Below, piece after piece: positions 1 through 9,376 of a stretch of DNA of 64,000 nt. The translations under genes were made by a program, and so were the position numbers. Origin of the DNA: DASQDN01 sp963844855 (GTDB lineage Bacteria > Acidobacteriota > Terriglobia > Bryobacterales > Bryobacteraceae); contig CAWJQP010000034.1 of assembly GCA_963844855.1 (NCBI GenBank), positions 1-64,000 of the forward strand. Reading direction: 5' to 3'. Numbering within the stretch: the first letter of the stretch is position 1; each line of letters opens with the position of its first letter. A model generated the notes under the pieces. The model was not told the DNA's origin and did not search any database. It worked only from the letters and a program-made list of their open reading frames with translations.

Positions 1-188
1 CCGTATAGTCCAAAAACTTGAAGAGTCTCAGAATCCAACAAGATGCGGAAACGGAGGAGTCTATTCGCATTCGCAAGAAATAAGAATGTTACAGAGGTTC
101 GCGAACGGTTCGCTGTCTTCCGATTAAACATTTTGATACGGGAAATCGCGCATCCCGCCAATCGTAACAGCACGTTAAACTGGCCCAA
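1..188. other. Leading stretch before the first gene
   Basis: No gene can be supported here. A plus-strand frame is open from the window edge to a TAA at 125-127 (about 41 codons), so the 3' end of a gene starting outside the window is possible, but the residues resemble no family I know and an open run of this length is not rare by chance. Confidence 0.2.
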
Positions 189-650
189 TTGGTAATTCGC
201 CATCGACAGGTGCATTGCCGCCGCGGAGATCATCAGGCAACAATGGAGGAGATCGCGAAGCGCTTTGGTTTCACGCCGCGGCGCCGGTGGCTATTGAAGG
301 GACTCCGTGCTGCCGTGGAAGCGTTTTGGGCGGGCGGGATCACAGACATTTATATCGACGGCAGTTTTTGTACGGAGAAGCCGGATCCCGGAGACATCGA
401 TGGCTACTGGGTTGAGCCCGACGAAGGCGTCTATGATCGCATCGATCCGTACTGGATTGATTTCGAGTTGGTTCTCGTTCCGCATGTGCGCAAGTGGAAG
501 GGGCGAATGTGGTCGGAACATGGCGTTGAGTTTTTCATCCATCCCGCAATGCAGGCCGGTGCCGGAATGGGTTTTCCGGAATTCTTTCGGCAGGACCGGG
601 ACGGCCAACCGCGCGGCGTGATTCGAATAGTGAGGGCGGCACGATCATGA
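189..650 (+). CDS. DUF6932-like nucleotidyltransferase-fold protein, toxin candidate
   Basis: A 153-residue protein whose core (TMEEIAKRFGFTPRRR, then IYIDGSF and DIDGYW) matches the DUF6932 family as I know it. The G-S-F followed by D-x-D resembles the active-site strand of MNT-like minimal nucleotidyltransferases; enzymatic activity is inferred. The start is uncertain: 189 is TTG, and the first ATG is at 243. Family members usually begin with a segment like LPPGxHxATxxEI. Here LPP is readable in another frame at 215-223 and GDHQAT follows in this frame, so a one-base indel near 221-224 may have broken the N-terminus. The stop overlaps the start of the downstream XRE gene by 4 bp (ATGA), indicating translational coupling. 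Confidence 0.6.
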   Translation: MVIRHRQVHCRRGDHQATMEEIAKRFGFTPRRRWLLKGLRAAVEAFWAGGITDIYIDGSFCTEKPDPGDIDGYWVEPDEGVYDRIDPYWIDFELVLVPHVRKWKGRMWSEHGVEFFIHPAMQAGAGMGFPEFFRQDRDGQPRGVIRIVRAARS

Positions 651-1057
651 TCAAGAGCGATGCACAACGCGACCGGACATTGGCTCAGATCGAGGGCTTC
701 CGGCAGGCACTCGCGAAGGCGGAGCGGGAAAAGCCCGGCAAGCGATCCACAGCTATCCGCGGTAGCTATGAGGGCATGGTCCGACAGCTTGAGGATGAAC
801 TGCGCGAATACGATCAGTTGAAGGCGGGGGAGTTGAAGCTGCCGCGCACTGAACGTCTCGATGAAATCGCGCCGTTCATCGCGAAGATCAGGATCGCAAA
901 GGGCGTCTCCCAAACCGAGTTGGCGCGGCGACTGGGCATCAGCAAACAGGTGATCAGCCGCTATGAGGAGAGCGATTATCAGACCGTCTGCATTGCCCGT
1001 CTCCAGGAGATTCTCGACGCGATTGGGGTCAAGACCTTGGTGACGCTGAGCGCGTAA
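647..1057 (+). CDS. XRE-family helix-turn-helix protein, antitoxin candidate
   Basis: A 136-residue protein with a charged, probably helical N-terminal half (about residues 1-65) and a C-terminal XRE/Cro-type helix-turn-helix (about 77-130). The motif GVSQTELARRLGISKQVISR is the typical recognition-helix pair. It is coupled to the preceding DUF6932-like gene by an ATGA overlap. An upstream NTase-like protein with a downstream DNA-binding partner suggests a toxin-antitoxin or autorepressed module; that role is inferred from context. The HTH assignment itself is secure. Confidence 0.85.
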   Translation: MIKSDAQRDRTLAQIEGFRQALAKAEREKPGKRSTAIRGSYEGMVRQLEDELREYDQLKAGELKLPRTERLDEIAPFIAKIRIAKGVSQTELARRLGISKQVISRYEESDYQTVCIARLQEILDAIGVKTLVTLSA

Positions 1058-1289
1058 GAGCTCCTCCTGCAGGCTGGCTCGCCGTTCGTGCCACTGGCCA
1101 GCAAGAGCTCCGGATCTCGACGGCGCATCACTTTCTCGGTCAGCTTCTCGATGGTGCGACAGTGTTGCTTCGCCACGCGGGTACCCGAAGTGGTTCTCCC
1201 TCGAAAATGCGCTGGCTGATCGGCTGATCGCTCACGAAGCGGACCCGGACTGATTTTTATGATCCGTTGTGAGCGACGATCATGATCCA

Positions 1290-1300
1290 CTGGTGCAAAC
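1290..1300 (+). repeat. Left terminal inverted repeat of the IS6 element
   Basis: CTGGTGCAAAC, an exact inverted match to 2088-2098, 36 bp before the transposase start. Confidence 0.7.
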
Positions 1301-1336
1301 TCGTCGGACTGGGCTGCACTGGCATAATGGCGTGGA

Positions 1337-2045
1337 ATGAAGCCATCTGACACAGAACTGTTCAAAGGGCGGCATTTCGACCAGCAGGTCATCATCCTGT
1401 GTGTCAGGTGGTATCTGGGCTACAAGCTGAGTTCACGCGACTTGGTGGAGATGATGGGCGAGCGTGGCATCGAACTGGCGCACACAACGATTCTGCGGTG
1501 GGTGCAGCGGTACGTTCCGGAATTCGAGAAGCGCTGGAGCCGGTACGCACGAGCGGTTGGCGGGTTCATGGCGTTGTGACGAGACCTATATAAAGGTGAA
1601 CGGCCGCTGGACGTACCTGTATCGGGCAGTTGATAAGCAGGGTCGAACGGTGGATTTCCGGCTGAGCGAACGACGCGACGTTGCTGCGGCGAAAGCATTC
1701 TTCCGGAAGGCCATGAAGCACAACGGAACGCCTCGCGTCATCACGCTCGATGCCTATGCGGCTTCGCATCGGGCGGTTCGGGAACTGAAGGCCGACGGAA
1801 AGATGCCGAAGCGAGTTCGCGTCCGTTCCAGCAAGTTTCTCAATAATGGAGTGGAGCAAGACCATCGCCGCGTGAAGCAACGGATCGGACCGATGCTGGG
1901 CTTCAAGCGCTTCGATACAGCAGCTGTCACGATCAGCGGCATTGAGCTCGCAGCGAAAATCAGGAAGCACCAATTCAAGCTCGGCAAGCTGCCCGGCCGA
2001 CCGAAGACCATTCCGGCGATCTGGGCAGCCGTAGCAGCCGAGTAA
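1337..2045 (+). pseudogene. IS6-family transposase, one frameshift
   Basis: The N-terminal part (1337 to about 1560) carries the helix-turn-helix region typical of IS6 transposases (VRWYLGYKLSSRDLVEMM). The remainder continues in another frame up to 2045 with the DDE core: D in DETYIKVNGRW, D in VITLDAYAASH, E in NNGVEQDHRRVKQRIGPMLG. The two frames join around 1555-1565 at GGCGGGTTCATGG, where removing one G would restore VGGSWRCDETY. Apart from this the protein looks complete at about 235 residues, so the element was inactivated recently or the shift is an assembly error. Confidence 0.87.
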
Positions 2046-2087
2046 TCACGAGCCCGCGATCTTCGACGAAGGTTACGTTCACCCAAC

Positions 2088-2098
2088 GTTTGCACCAG
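2088..2098 (-). repeat. Right terminal inverted repeat of the IS6 element
   Basis: GTTTGCACCAG, the exact complement of 1290-1300, 42 bp after the transposase stop. Confidence 0.7.
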
Positions 2099-2160
2099 AA
2101 CCCTTCCAAGTAACCGGGAAGAAGGAACGTCAAGGGCGAAATCCCAGAACCGGAGAGACC

Positions 2161-2325
2161 ATGATGATCGCTGCGCGAAACGTGGCGGTGTTCAAATCGA
2201 GCAAAGAATTCTCCGGTCGCCTCAATGGAACGCCTTTTGACGAAACTGGTGGCATTAACGCCGATCCAGTCGCTGAACCTCAGGAAGGTTCTTTGAAGGT
2301 ACACGGCGACAAGCTCGACGTCTAG
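2161..2325 (+). CDS. Possible small protein of 54 residues, unknown
   Basis: An ATG at 2161 preceded by a GGAGAG sequence 6-10 bases upstream opens a 54-codon frame just beyond the IS6 right end. The product is polar, with no membrane segment or motif I recognise. It ends 4 bp into the convergent gene at 2322-2606. Support is limited to the ribosome binding site and frame, so this may be chance or the truncated end of a gene cut by the IS. Confidence 0.25.
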   Translation: MMIAARNVAVFKSSKEFSGRLNGTPFDETGGINADPVAEPQEGSLKVHGDKLDV

Positions 2326-2606
2326 CCGTCCAATGGCGCTGTCAATAGGGCTTGCTTCTTCGCTTCATCCTCTCTCAGAAACTCCTCAAGCTCTTGCAAC
2401 GTTATCCTTATACGCTCCTGCTTCTCCGGGTGCTTCGGCGCTGGTCGACCCGCGCTCAAGAAATCACGCAAGTGTTTCGTCGCTGCGAGACGGGCGTAGT
2501 GGTCCGGTCCGCCATAGATGATCTGCCCTTCCTTCGTCATATATTCGCACCTGGCGCTGAGAGCTTGCTCGATCGCGCGAAGCGAGCGGTAAAACAACGC
2601 GCACAT
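2322..2606 (-). CDS. Hypothetical protein, 94 residues
   Basis: A small, charged, probably helical protein (segments EGQIIYGGPDHYARLAATKH and ITLQELEEFLRED). The pattern of a tyrosine/glycine turn followed by DHxARxxAxKHxxDxL recalls small phage- or plasmid-type proteins with terminase-small-subunit style, but I cannot name a family. The frame upstream of the ATG closes within seven codons, so this start is the only one available. An overlapping minus-strand frame at 2537-2794 is also open (85 codons) with no recognisable motif and is not called. Both lie in the accessory region between the IS6 element and a permease. Confidence 0.45.
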   Translation of the reverse strand: MCALFYRSLRAIEQALSARCEYMTKEGQIIYGGPDHYARLAATKHLRDFLSAGRPAPKHPEKQERIRITLQELEEFLREDEAKKQALLTAPLDG

Positions 2607-2800
2607 CTCATCGCGTTCGTCGCTTTACGTGCGGGCCGTTCCGGCGCTGTGACCATGAGAAACGGGTCTGGTTGCTCGACGCAGCAATCGCTCACGTAGT
2701 AGCTCACGCGATTACGGAAAACAAGCTCGATCGCGGTGATCGTGTGGACCACCGGCTTAGGACGGTTCGAGGCCAGCCACCCGATGAGGCGCATGTGCCT

Positions 2801-3913
2801 TCACACGGGGTGGACTCCGTGCTCCTGCAACACCTTGCACGGAGGTATTTTCCTTTGGTTGTTCTCGGTGACTTCTTCCTCGGCGGCATGACCCTCAGAC
2901 GTGCGCATCCACCAGATGTCCAGTAGGGCGATCGTAATGGCGAGGATCAGCGGACCCAAGATAAGTCCCGCGGGACCGAAAAAGGTAATTCCTCCCAGTA
3001 TCGAAAAGAACGTCGGAACAGTGTGAAGCCTCAACTTGTCCCCGACCAGAAAAGGATAAAGCAGGTTGTCGATCATGCCGACCGCCAGCATACCCCAGCA
3101 AACAAGGAACATCGCTTTAATCCAGCTACCAGTTAAGAGCAGGTACAGAGCAACTGGTCCCCATATCAGCACGGTTCCGAAGACTGGAACAAGAGCTGCG
3201 ATAAAAGTCACGGCGCCCCAAAGAACAGCACCGGGTACTCCGAGCGCGGCATACATGATTCCTGCCAGGAGAGATTGAACAAAAGCCACGGTCAGGGAAC
3301 CATTCACGGTTGCCCGGATCGTACTCGAAAGCCTGGTAAAAAGGTGGTTTGCTTCGGTCTGCGAAAGCGGGACCAAATGGCAGAGGGAGTTCAAAGCGAT
3401 TTTGCGGTCGCGGAATAGGAAGAACAATACGAACAGAGTAATGACCAGCTGCGTGATCACTGTAACCGAACCCCTCAGAAAGCCGGTCGCTTGGCTCGCC
3501 AGCGCCTCTCCTACGCTTTGGAGCTGTGCCGCCAAATCGAGGTTTTGCTCGCTCCAAATCAGCATCGGGCCGAGAATCGGCTGACGTTCTACTGCTGCAT
3601 GCCAGCCTGTCCATGCTCCGGAACGCAATTCATTTACGTTCTCGATGCCTTTTTGCACGATGTAGGTGCCGAGAAAGGCGGCCGGACCAAGTATGAGCAG
3701 AGTTATCAGCAGCACAGCCAGGAGGGCGGCCGCTGTGTCGCTCTTAGCTCTGGCGCGGAGCCAGTTATATGGTCCTTGTGTTGCTACCGCTAGAGCGATA
3801 GCGAACGCGATGGCCGGAACAAAAGTTTCAATCAGGCGAAAACTGAGATAGAGAAATAAAAATGTTGAGGACGCCAGCGTCAACGTTAGGATACGTTCTC
3901 GAGTAAAGCTCAA
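2801..3913 (-). CDS. AI-2E/PerM-family membrane permease
   Basis: About 370 residues from the TTG at 3913, the usual length of the AI-2E transporter (UPF0118/PerM) family. Hydrophobic segments start at once (LTLASSTFLFLYLSFRLI), a soluble central part follows, and the C-terminal half has the characteristic run GVPGAVLWGAVTFIAALVP, then ILGGITFFGPAGLILGPL. The family exports diverse small molecules; the substrate here is unknown. The frame stays open upstream to 4219, but that extension is antisense to a tyrosine-recombinase stub and is hydrophilic, so it was trimmed. The first codons may have been replaced at the junction with the stub, and no good ribosome binding site precedes the TTG. Confidence 0.85.
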   Translation of the reverse strand: MSFTRERILTLTLASSTFLFLYLSFRLIETFVPAIAFAIALAVATQGPYNWLRARAKSDTAAALLAVLLITLLILGPAAFLGTYIVQKGIENVNELRSGAWTGWHAAVERQPILGPMLIWSEQNLDLAAQLQSVGEALASQATGFLRGSVTVITQLVITLFVLFFLFRDRKIALNSLCHLVPLSQTEANHLFTRLSSTIRATVNGSLTVAFVQSLLAGIMYAALGVPGAVLWGAVTFIAALVPVFGTVLIWGPVALYLLLTGSWIKAMFLVCWGMLAVGMIDNLLYPFLVGDKLRLHTVPTFFSILGGITFFGPAGLILGPLILAITIALLDIWWMRTSEGHAAEEEVTENNQRKIPPCKVLQEHGVHPV

Positions 3914-4189
3914 GCGGCAAGACCCGCATTGGCAAGCAAGCGCCTGCACCCTTACAGCATGCGGCATAGCACTGCGGTACATCTGCTGCGAGCCGGCGTC
4001 GACATTCTCACAATCAGCCAGTGGCTTGGGCACGCCAGCGTGACTACAACCACTCGTTACGCCACCACAGATCCTGAGATGAAGCGGAAAGCCATCGAAC
4101 AAGCCCAGGCGATCGACCATACTAAAGACGATGGAGCGGCGTTGTGGCGAACGGACGCATCCGTTTTGACGTGGCTTGAAGCTCTGTGA
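3911..4189 (+). pseudogene. Tyrosine recombinase (integrase) C-terminal remnant
   Basis: The frame encodes only the catalytic C-terminus of a phage-type integrase: HPYSMRHSTAVHLLRAG (H-x-x-R), then WLGHASVTTTTRYA with the second histidine and the tyrosine nucleophile. The N-terminal arm-binding and core domains are absent; recognisable similarity starts near 3911, exactly where the divergent permease gene begins. It is therefore a deletion remnant fused to that junction and marks an old integration or recombination event. Confidence 0.8.
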
Positions 4190-4239
4190 AAGTTGCAACA
4201 CCGCGGCTTGGCGCGTCACCAGGGTCTAGATTTGTTGAT

Positions 4240-5632
4240 CTATTGCGAATGATATTTTTCTGAACTTGCCGACTGATCGTGGGTAACGAGGCGAGAGGCG
4301 CTTATCGCCTTGTTCCGTCGTCGTGCCTCGGATGGACGAACCGCGCGCTCCCATTCCGCGAGCAGAGTGCGAAGGTCACTGACAACCTCAGGATGCCGTG
4401 ACGCTACGTCGTTCTTCTCGGAGATATCCGTCTCGAGGTCGAACAGGGATTGGCCTTCTTCGTCGCGATACTTCCAACGTCCCTTGCGAACCGCTCTGGC
4501 CTTATCGAGTCGCCAGCAGAATACGCGCTCGCGGATGGGCGCATCGCCCCGAAGGATTGGCGCAAGATCAATCCCGTCGAGCGGATGAGCCGGCTCCACC
4601 CGCGAGGCCGCAAGCGTAGTGGCTACTACGTCCATCAGGATGGCTTGCTGTCCGGAGACCCTGCCAGCCGGTAGCCCACCGGGCCACCGCACAAGAAACG
4701 GCACCCGAATTCCTCCCTCGCCCAAAGTTCGGAAACCCTGTGACAGTGGGGTGTGGCGTACCGGCCCCATGCCGCCGTGGTCACACGTGAAGATGACGAT
4801 CGTATTCTGAGCGACCCTCGTCCGATCCAACGCATCAAGGATCCGGCCGATGCCGGCGTCGAGCGCCTCAATGGTATCGAGGTAGTCACGGCGGGTAGTG
4901 CGATGCCACAAGTCCATGGGGACGGGCTCGGAGTTCGTGGCGCGAACATCCTCAGGCCTGCGCGGTGATTGGTGCGGCGGCAGGGTTGCGTTGTATGCAA
5001 CATAAGCCAGGAATGGACGGGACTGGCTGCGCTGGATGAACGACACGGCCCGATCCGTAAACACGTCTGTACTATAGCCATCCACCTGAACCAGGCGTTT
5101 GCCGTCGTATAGGCCCGGCGTGCCGAGAGGTGTGCGGTGACTGAAGTAATCGATGCTCCAACTGTTAAACGCCAGGGACTCATCGAAACCCCGGGCATTC
5201 GGGTGATATTGGGATTCGAAACCCAGGTGCCACTTGCCTGTCATTGAAGTGGCGTAATCCGCTTTCTTTAAGAGTTCAGCGAGCGTGCTCTCGGATCGCC
5301 GGGATTCCCGGACTGTCGATTCGAGTAGGGTTCGTTTCCACACCGAACCGCTGTTGGTATCGTCCCGTGAGCAACCCGGCTCGTGAAGGAACGCAGATTG
5401 GGGCAGAAGCATAGGCGTTTGTCAGACGCACGCCTTCCTGAGCCAGGCGTTTCAGGTTTGGAGTTCGCACGTCCTTCGCCCCGTACGGCTCTGTGTCGCC
5501 GTAACCCATGTAATCAGCGACGATCAGAACGACATTCGGAGGCCTCCGCCCGCGAACCTGCGCTGAATTTCGCGCCGGCACTCCAGCCATGCCTCCGAGC
5601 GCTCCTCCCAGTAGGTTCCTTCTGGACAGCAT
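4240..5632 (-). pseudogene. Tat-type sulfatase, one frameshift
   Basis: The N-terminal part (5632 to about 5300) has a twin-arginine-like leader (SRRNLLGG), the metal-binding start NVVLIVADYMGYGD, and the formylglycine motif with Cys at residue 80 (CVPSRAGLLTGRY). The rest, in another frame, carries TGKWHLGF, IVIFTCDHGG and a complete C-terminus ending at 4240. The shift lies near 5295-5305 in ATCCCGG; dropping one C restores the frame. Family knowledge: sulfatases hydrolyse sulfate esters, and Tat export fits cytoplasmic formylglycine formation. It is the only sulfatase outside the cluster at 56-64 kb. Confidence 0.85.
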
Positions 5633-5937
5633 GAGTTAGATCCTACACTCATCCAGGCCGGGCCGAAAACTCCGTCGGATCGCAGGATCACAATTCTCGC
5701 TAACGGCGTAGCGTTTACTGAATGAGTTTCACGTGGACCCATCGACATCTGTGAAGTGGTCTGTTGATGCCACGAACTGTGACAAACGTAGAGCAATGTG
5801 ACGCACTACGCGGCTGGCAGGGTGTGTTCGGATCAATCGGCTCGCGTTAATGTTGAGTCCCAGAACAGCGATGCGGATTAGGGCATAGTTCCTGTACCGC
5901 GACTGCACATAAGCGAGTTCTCACCATTAATCCAGAA
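5633..5937. other. Intergenic stretch without a recognisable gene
   Basis: Lies between the 5' end of the broken sulfatase and a truncated ligase. Neither strand has a coding frame with recognisable residues. It may contain the sulfatase promoter and the deletion junction that removed the ligase N-terminus. Confidence 0.4.
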
Positions 5938-6669
5938 ATGTGGAGCTCCACATTTCTCGATGAACATGGCAGGCCGTCCTTCAATACGCTTCAGAACTAT
6001 GGTTCCGCCGGGGTGCCGCTGCATTTCTTCATTTTTGATCTGCTGGTCCTGCGGGGGCGCGACGTAATGCGTGAGCCGCTGATGAAGCGGCGGGAACTGA
6101 TAGAGGAGCATGTGCTGCCGAAGTTAGCCGAGCCAATCCGATACTCTCCCGTTCTAGAGGGAAGCCTGAGCGGCCTGATCCAGTCCGTCAAGGAGCAAGG
6201 TCTCGAAGGACTCGTTTCGAAACGACGCGACAGCAAGTACGAGCCGGGCCTGCGGTCGGGCGCGTGGATGAAGATGCGTGTCAATCGAGGGCAGGAACTG
6301 ATCATCGCGGGATACACGCCGTCTCCGAAGAATTTCGATGCACTGATCATTGGATATTACGAAGGAAGCAAGTTGATGTACGCCGCCCGGACGCGGAATG
6401 GCTTCACGCCAGCATCGCGGGTGGAACTATTCAAGAAGATCAAGCCTTTGGAGATTAACCAATGTCCGTTCGCCAACCTGCCCGAGAAGAAAGCAGGGCG
6501 ATGGGGTGCAGGGTTGACCGCGGCAAAAATGGCAGAATGCAGGTGGTTGAAGCCCCAACTCGTGGGTCAGTTCGAGTTCGTAGAATGGACGGCTGACGCT
6601 CATCTTCGGCACAGCCGCTTTGTTGCGCTTCGGCAAGACAAGAAAGCAAAAGACGTAACGCGGGAATGA
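5938..6669 (+). pseudogene. ATP-dependent DNA ligase, 5'-truncated (LigD ligase-like)
   Basis: The product begins in the middle of the nucleotidyltransferase domain: LDEHGRPSFNTLQNYG is the segment that follows the adenylated-lysine region in LigD/Lig-type bacterial ligases. Motif IV (EGLVSKRRDSKYEPG) and motif V (WMKMRV) are present, and the OB-fold C-terminus appears complete to DVTRE. The N-terminal part with the KxDG lysine is missing, so the fragment cannot self-adenylate. Upstream sequence gives no matching residues in any frame. It is probably a remnant of an NHEJ-type ligase left beside the recombinase gene. Confidence 0.8.
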
Positions 6670-6738
6670 GGAAGTAATGAGGATCACTGTCTGACTAACT
6701 CCAGTTTGAACCGAATGCGGCCATTCGGTTCAGATTCA

Positions 6739-7632
6739 CTATGCGGCGTTATGAAGGATCGCGTCATGAGATCCTTCCGTCAGGCAGTGCATAGCCCCAT
6801 CGTGGCGGAAATAGTACTCACAGATCCCCCGGTATTTAGGATTGTCTAGCAGGTACCGTATTGTGCTCGGGTAGAACTTCTTGCCACGCTTCGTTAAGGT
6901 GCCGGTCTCATTAAGAGCCGTTGCGATCGCTTGAAGTGACAAGCCGCTCTCTCGCATGCCGACGACTTGCCGCACGATCGCTGATTCCGCTTCGTCGATG
7001 AGCAGGCCTCCTTTCAAATCCCGCTTGTACCCGAGTGGTGCTGCCCCGCCGGCGAAGCCGCCTCGAGATGCCTTCTCTTTCTTACCTGCCACGGTTCTAC
7101 CGGTGATGACCCGGCGCTCTTCGGCAGCAAAGCTCGCCAGGATGGCGAATATTATTCCGCCCGTCGGGGTGGCCGTATCAATTGGTTCCGTGACGCTCCT
7201 AAGCACGACCGCGTATTGTTCTCTCAGGTCATGGACTGACGTCACGCTAAACAGCAGGTTTCGTGCGAGTCGGTCGAACTTCCACACCAGCAAGACTGAG
7301 AACTTCCGCGCTTTGGCGAGCTCAATGATCTTTTGGAACCCTGGTCGTTCCTCCGGTCGTTTGGCGCCGGACACTCCGGGGTCAGATACAACGTCGATGA
7401 GTTTATATCCTTGGGATTCGGCGAAGCTGCGGATCGCGCGGTCCTGGATTTCGAGTCCATGCCCGTTCGAAGCTTGCTCTTCCGTTGAGACCCGGATGTA
7501 GCCAGCGGCGATGGTTGCTACCTCCTCAGTTTGTACTTGTCGATCCTTTGCTCGTTGCTTTACGAGTTGGATCCTATTGCTACCGTTCATGTTGCGGCCG
7601 TACAAATTCTGTTGAGTATCGAACGGCGGCAT
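6739..7632 (-). CDS. Serine site-specific recombinase (resolvase/invertase family)
   Basis: A 297-residue recombinase. The resolvase catalytic domain begins around residue 43 with GYIRVSTEEQ, whose serine is the nucleophile; LVWKFDRLARN supplies the conserved arginines, and SFAAEERRVITGRT leads to the long helix. A short Recombinase domain follows (LGYKRDLKGGLLIDEAESAIV, then LLDNPKYRG). It lacks the long zinc-ribbon/coiled-coil tail of large serine integrases. Start may be the ATG at 7632 or the second ATG 14 codons in. It faces the truncated ligase and lies upstream of the IS110 element, consistent with a mobile island. Confidence 0.9.
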   Translation of the reverse strand: MPPFDTQQNLYGRNMNGSNRIQLVKQRAKDRQVQTEEVATIAAGYIRVSTEEQASNGHGLEIQDRAIRSFAESQGYKLIDVVSDPGVSGAKRPEERPGFQKIIELAKARKFSVLLVWKFDRLARNLLFSVTSVHDLREQYAVVLRSVTEPIDTATPTGGIIFAILASFAAEERRVITGRTVAGKKEKASRGGFAGGAAPLGYKRDLKGGLLIDEAESAIVRQVVGMRESGLSLQAIATALNETGTLTKRGKKFYPSTIRYLLDNPKYRGICEYYFRHDGAMHCLTEGSHDAILHNAA

Positions 7633-7699
7633 GGCGCGCCGCCGTCGTCAGGCACAGAAACTATGTGCGATCAGCCGGTGCTGTTCCATCAGGTGCCAT

Positions 7700-7897
7700 G
7701 GATATGAGAGGCTAAGCCTCGGTGCGGCAGCTAAGGCCGACAAATTCATTGGTGCTTTCATGCCCGATCTTGAGTATGGCTCCGGTGTCCCGGCGATCGT
7801 TTGTCTGGTGGCAGCCACACGGCTCGACCCCGTTGGAGAGAGTGTTTCAATTCGCCCACTGGGCCGCACCGCTGTTCCAAGTTGAAAGGATAAGAAC
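7700..7897 (+). ncRNA. Candidate IS110 bridge-type RNA region
   Basis: The non-coding leader of the IS110 transposase contains a perfect GAGGC-TAA-GCCTC hairpin at 7708-7720, a 9-bp inverted pair CGGTGCGGC (7720-7728) and GCCGCACCG (7863-7871) that could close a domain of about 150 nt, and an internal GTGG-CAG-CCAC hairpin around 7808-7818. IS110-group elements are known to encode a bridge RNA in such a leader. The first hairpin and the 9-bp pair share a base, so they may be alternatives. Structure was judged by eye only. Confidence 0.35.
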
Positions 7898-9339
7898 ATG
7901 ACGACAAGGCGGGCTTCAAGTTCAGAAGGAAGAATTGAGAAAAATCAGAGACGCAAGCTCGGACGGCAGATCTGGACAGATAACCCAGGATTGGACGTTG
8001 TTCACCCTAACGCAGCAGGTATTGACGTCGGCAATAGTGAGCATTATGTAGCGATTGCATCGGAGAAGAGCACGGAGCCGGTGCAGAGGTTCGGATGTTT
8101 TACCAACGATCTTCGGAACCTTGCGCGGTTTCTAAAAACGCACGGGATTCGCTCGGTCGCGATGCAGTCAACCGGCGTGTATTGGATTCCGCTGTACGAC
8201 ATCCTGGAAGACGAGGGTCTCGAAGTCTACTTGGTAAATGCCCGGGACACGAGAAACCTGCCCGGCCGCAAGAGCGATGTGCAGGAGAGCCAGTGGTTAC
8301 TAAAACTGCATACGTACGGACTGTTGCGGAACTCGTTCCGTCCCACATCGGAGATTCGCATATTGCGGACGTACTGGAGACAGCGGGCCGAGCAGGTGCA
8401 GATGGCGAGCGAATGCGTAAACCGTATACAGAAGTGCCTGACGCAGATGAATCTGCAGCTAGCGAACGTCATCAGCGACATCATGGGCCAGACCGGTCAA
8501 AAGATCTTGCGAGCCATTCTGGCTGGAGAACGGGATGCGGGGAAACTGGCGGACATGCGTGATTACCGCATTCAGGCCAGTCGTGAAGAGATCGTGGCAA
8601 GCTTGACCGGGAACTGGCGGCCGGAACTACTGTTTGCGTTGAAGCAGGAGATGGACCGGTACGACTTTTGCCAAGCGGCAAATCGCCGAATGCGATCAGC
8701 AAATCCAGCCACACCTCTGTACGTTACCAACACGGCCGCAGGCGACGGAACGCGATGACTAGTGAGCGCGCGGCCGCACCCAGGAAGAAGAACAAGAAAG
8801 CTCAAGGCAATTCCCCGGAATTCGCGCTGGACAAGGAACTGGTACGAATCAGTGGTGTGGATTTCACGCGGATCGACGGCATCAATGTCATGACGGCGCA
8901 AACTGTCATCAGCGAAGTAGGACTGGACATGACCCGCTGGAAAACGGAGTCCCACTTTGCGTCGTGGCTGGGACTATGCCCGAACAACGCGGTGAGTAGT
9001 GGTAAAGTACTGCGCCGCGACAGCCGTAAAATCGTGAATCGGGCGGCTACAGCATTCCGGATTGCGGCTTCTACACTTCGGCTGAGCGACAGCTACCTCG
9101 GTGCGCAATTCCGCCGCTTCCGCAGCAAACTGGGAGCTCCGAAGGCCATCACCGCTATGGCTCACAAACTGGCGGTGCTGTTTTATCGAATGCTGCGCTT
9201 CGGACAAGAGTACGTCGATCGAGGCCAGAAATTCTACGAAGAGCGCTATCGACAACAACAGATTTCTCTGCTTAACAGAAGGGCTGCGCAACTGGGATTC
9301 AGTATTGTTCCCGCGTCGTGTCCCGTGGCGTCGGCGTAA
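7898..9339 (+). pseudogene. IS110-family transposase, two frameshifts
   Basis: The N-terminal DEDD domain reads AAGIDVGNSEHYVAIAS, AMQSTGVYWIPLYDIL and NLPGRKSDVQESQWLLKLH; the C-terminal Transposase_20 part reads VRISGVDFTRIDGINVMTA, FASWLGLCPNN and YLGAQFRRFRSKLG. The protein runs in one frame to about 8675, then shifts (RQIAECDQQIQ is readable in a second frame), and shifts again around 8745-8760 into a third frame carrying PRKKNKKAQGN through to 9339. Two one-base indels therefore break a gene that is otherwise full length (about 470 residues). Confidence 0.9.
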
Positions 9340-9376
9340 TGTTGTTTCTGGAGAGTAGTTGGTCCATGATTGTCAG

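Larger units (their letters stand above)
1290..2098 (+). mobile_element. IS6-family insertion sequence, inactivated
   Basis: An 11-bp inverted repeat (CTGGTGCAAAC at 1290-1300, its complement at 2088-2098) flanks a DDE transposase gene with an IS6-type sequence. On the right, the repeat extends to about 2102 to read GGTTCTGGTGCAAAC inward, close to known IS6-family ends; the left outer bases match less well. The span of about 0.8 kb is normal for IS6. I see no clear 8-bp target duplication, so exact ends are approximate. Confidence 0.75.

Noticed and set aside
979..1395. Minus-strand frame of 138 codons between the XRE gene and the IS6 gene
   Set aside because: It crosses the IS6 left repeat and the end of the XRE gene, is arginine-rich and shows no domain.
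3914..4219. N-terminal extension of the AI-2E permease to 4219
   Set aside because: It is hydrophilic, antisense to the integrase catalytic motifs, and would make the protein about 100 residues longer than the family.
7898..8760. Loss of the catalytic Glu in the IS110 transposase (AMQSTG) as a sign of decay
   Set aside because: I recall Gln at this place in many IS110 relatives, so it cannot be called a mutation from sequence alone.
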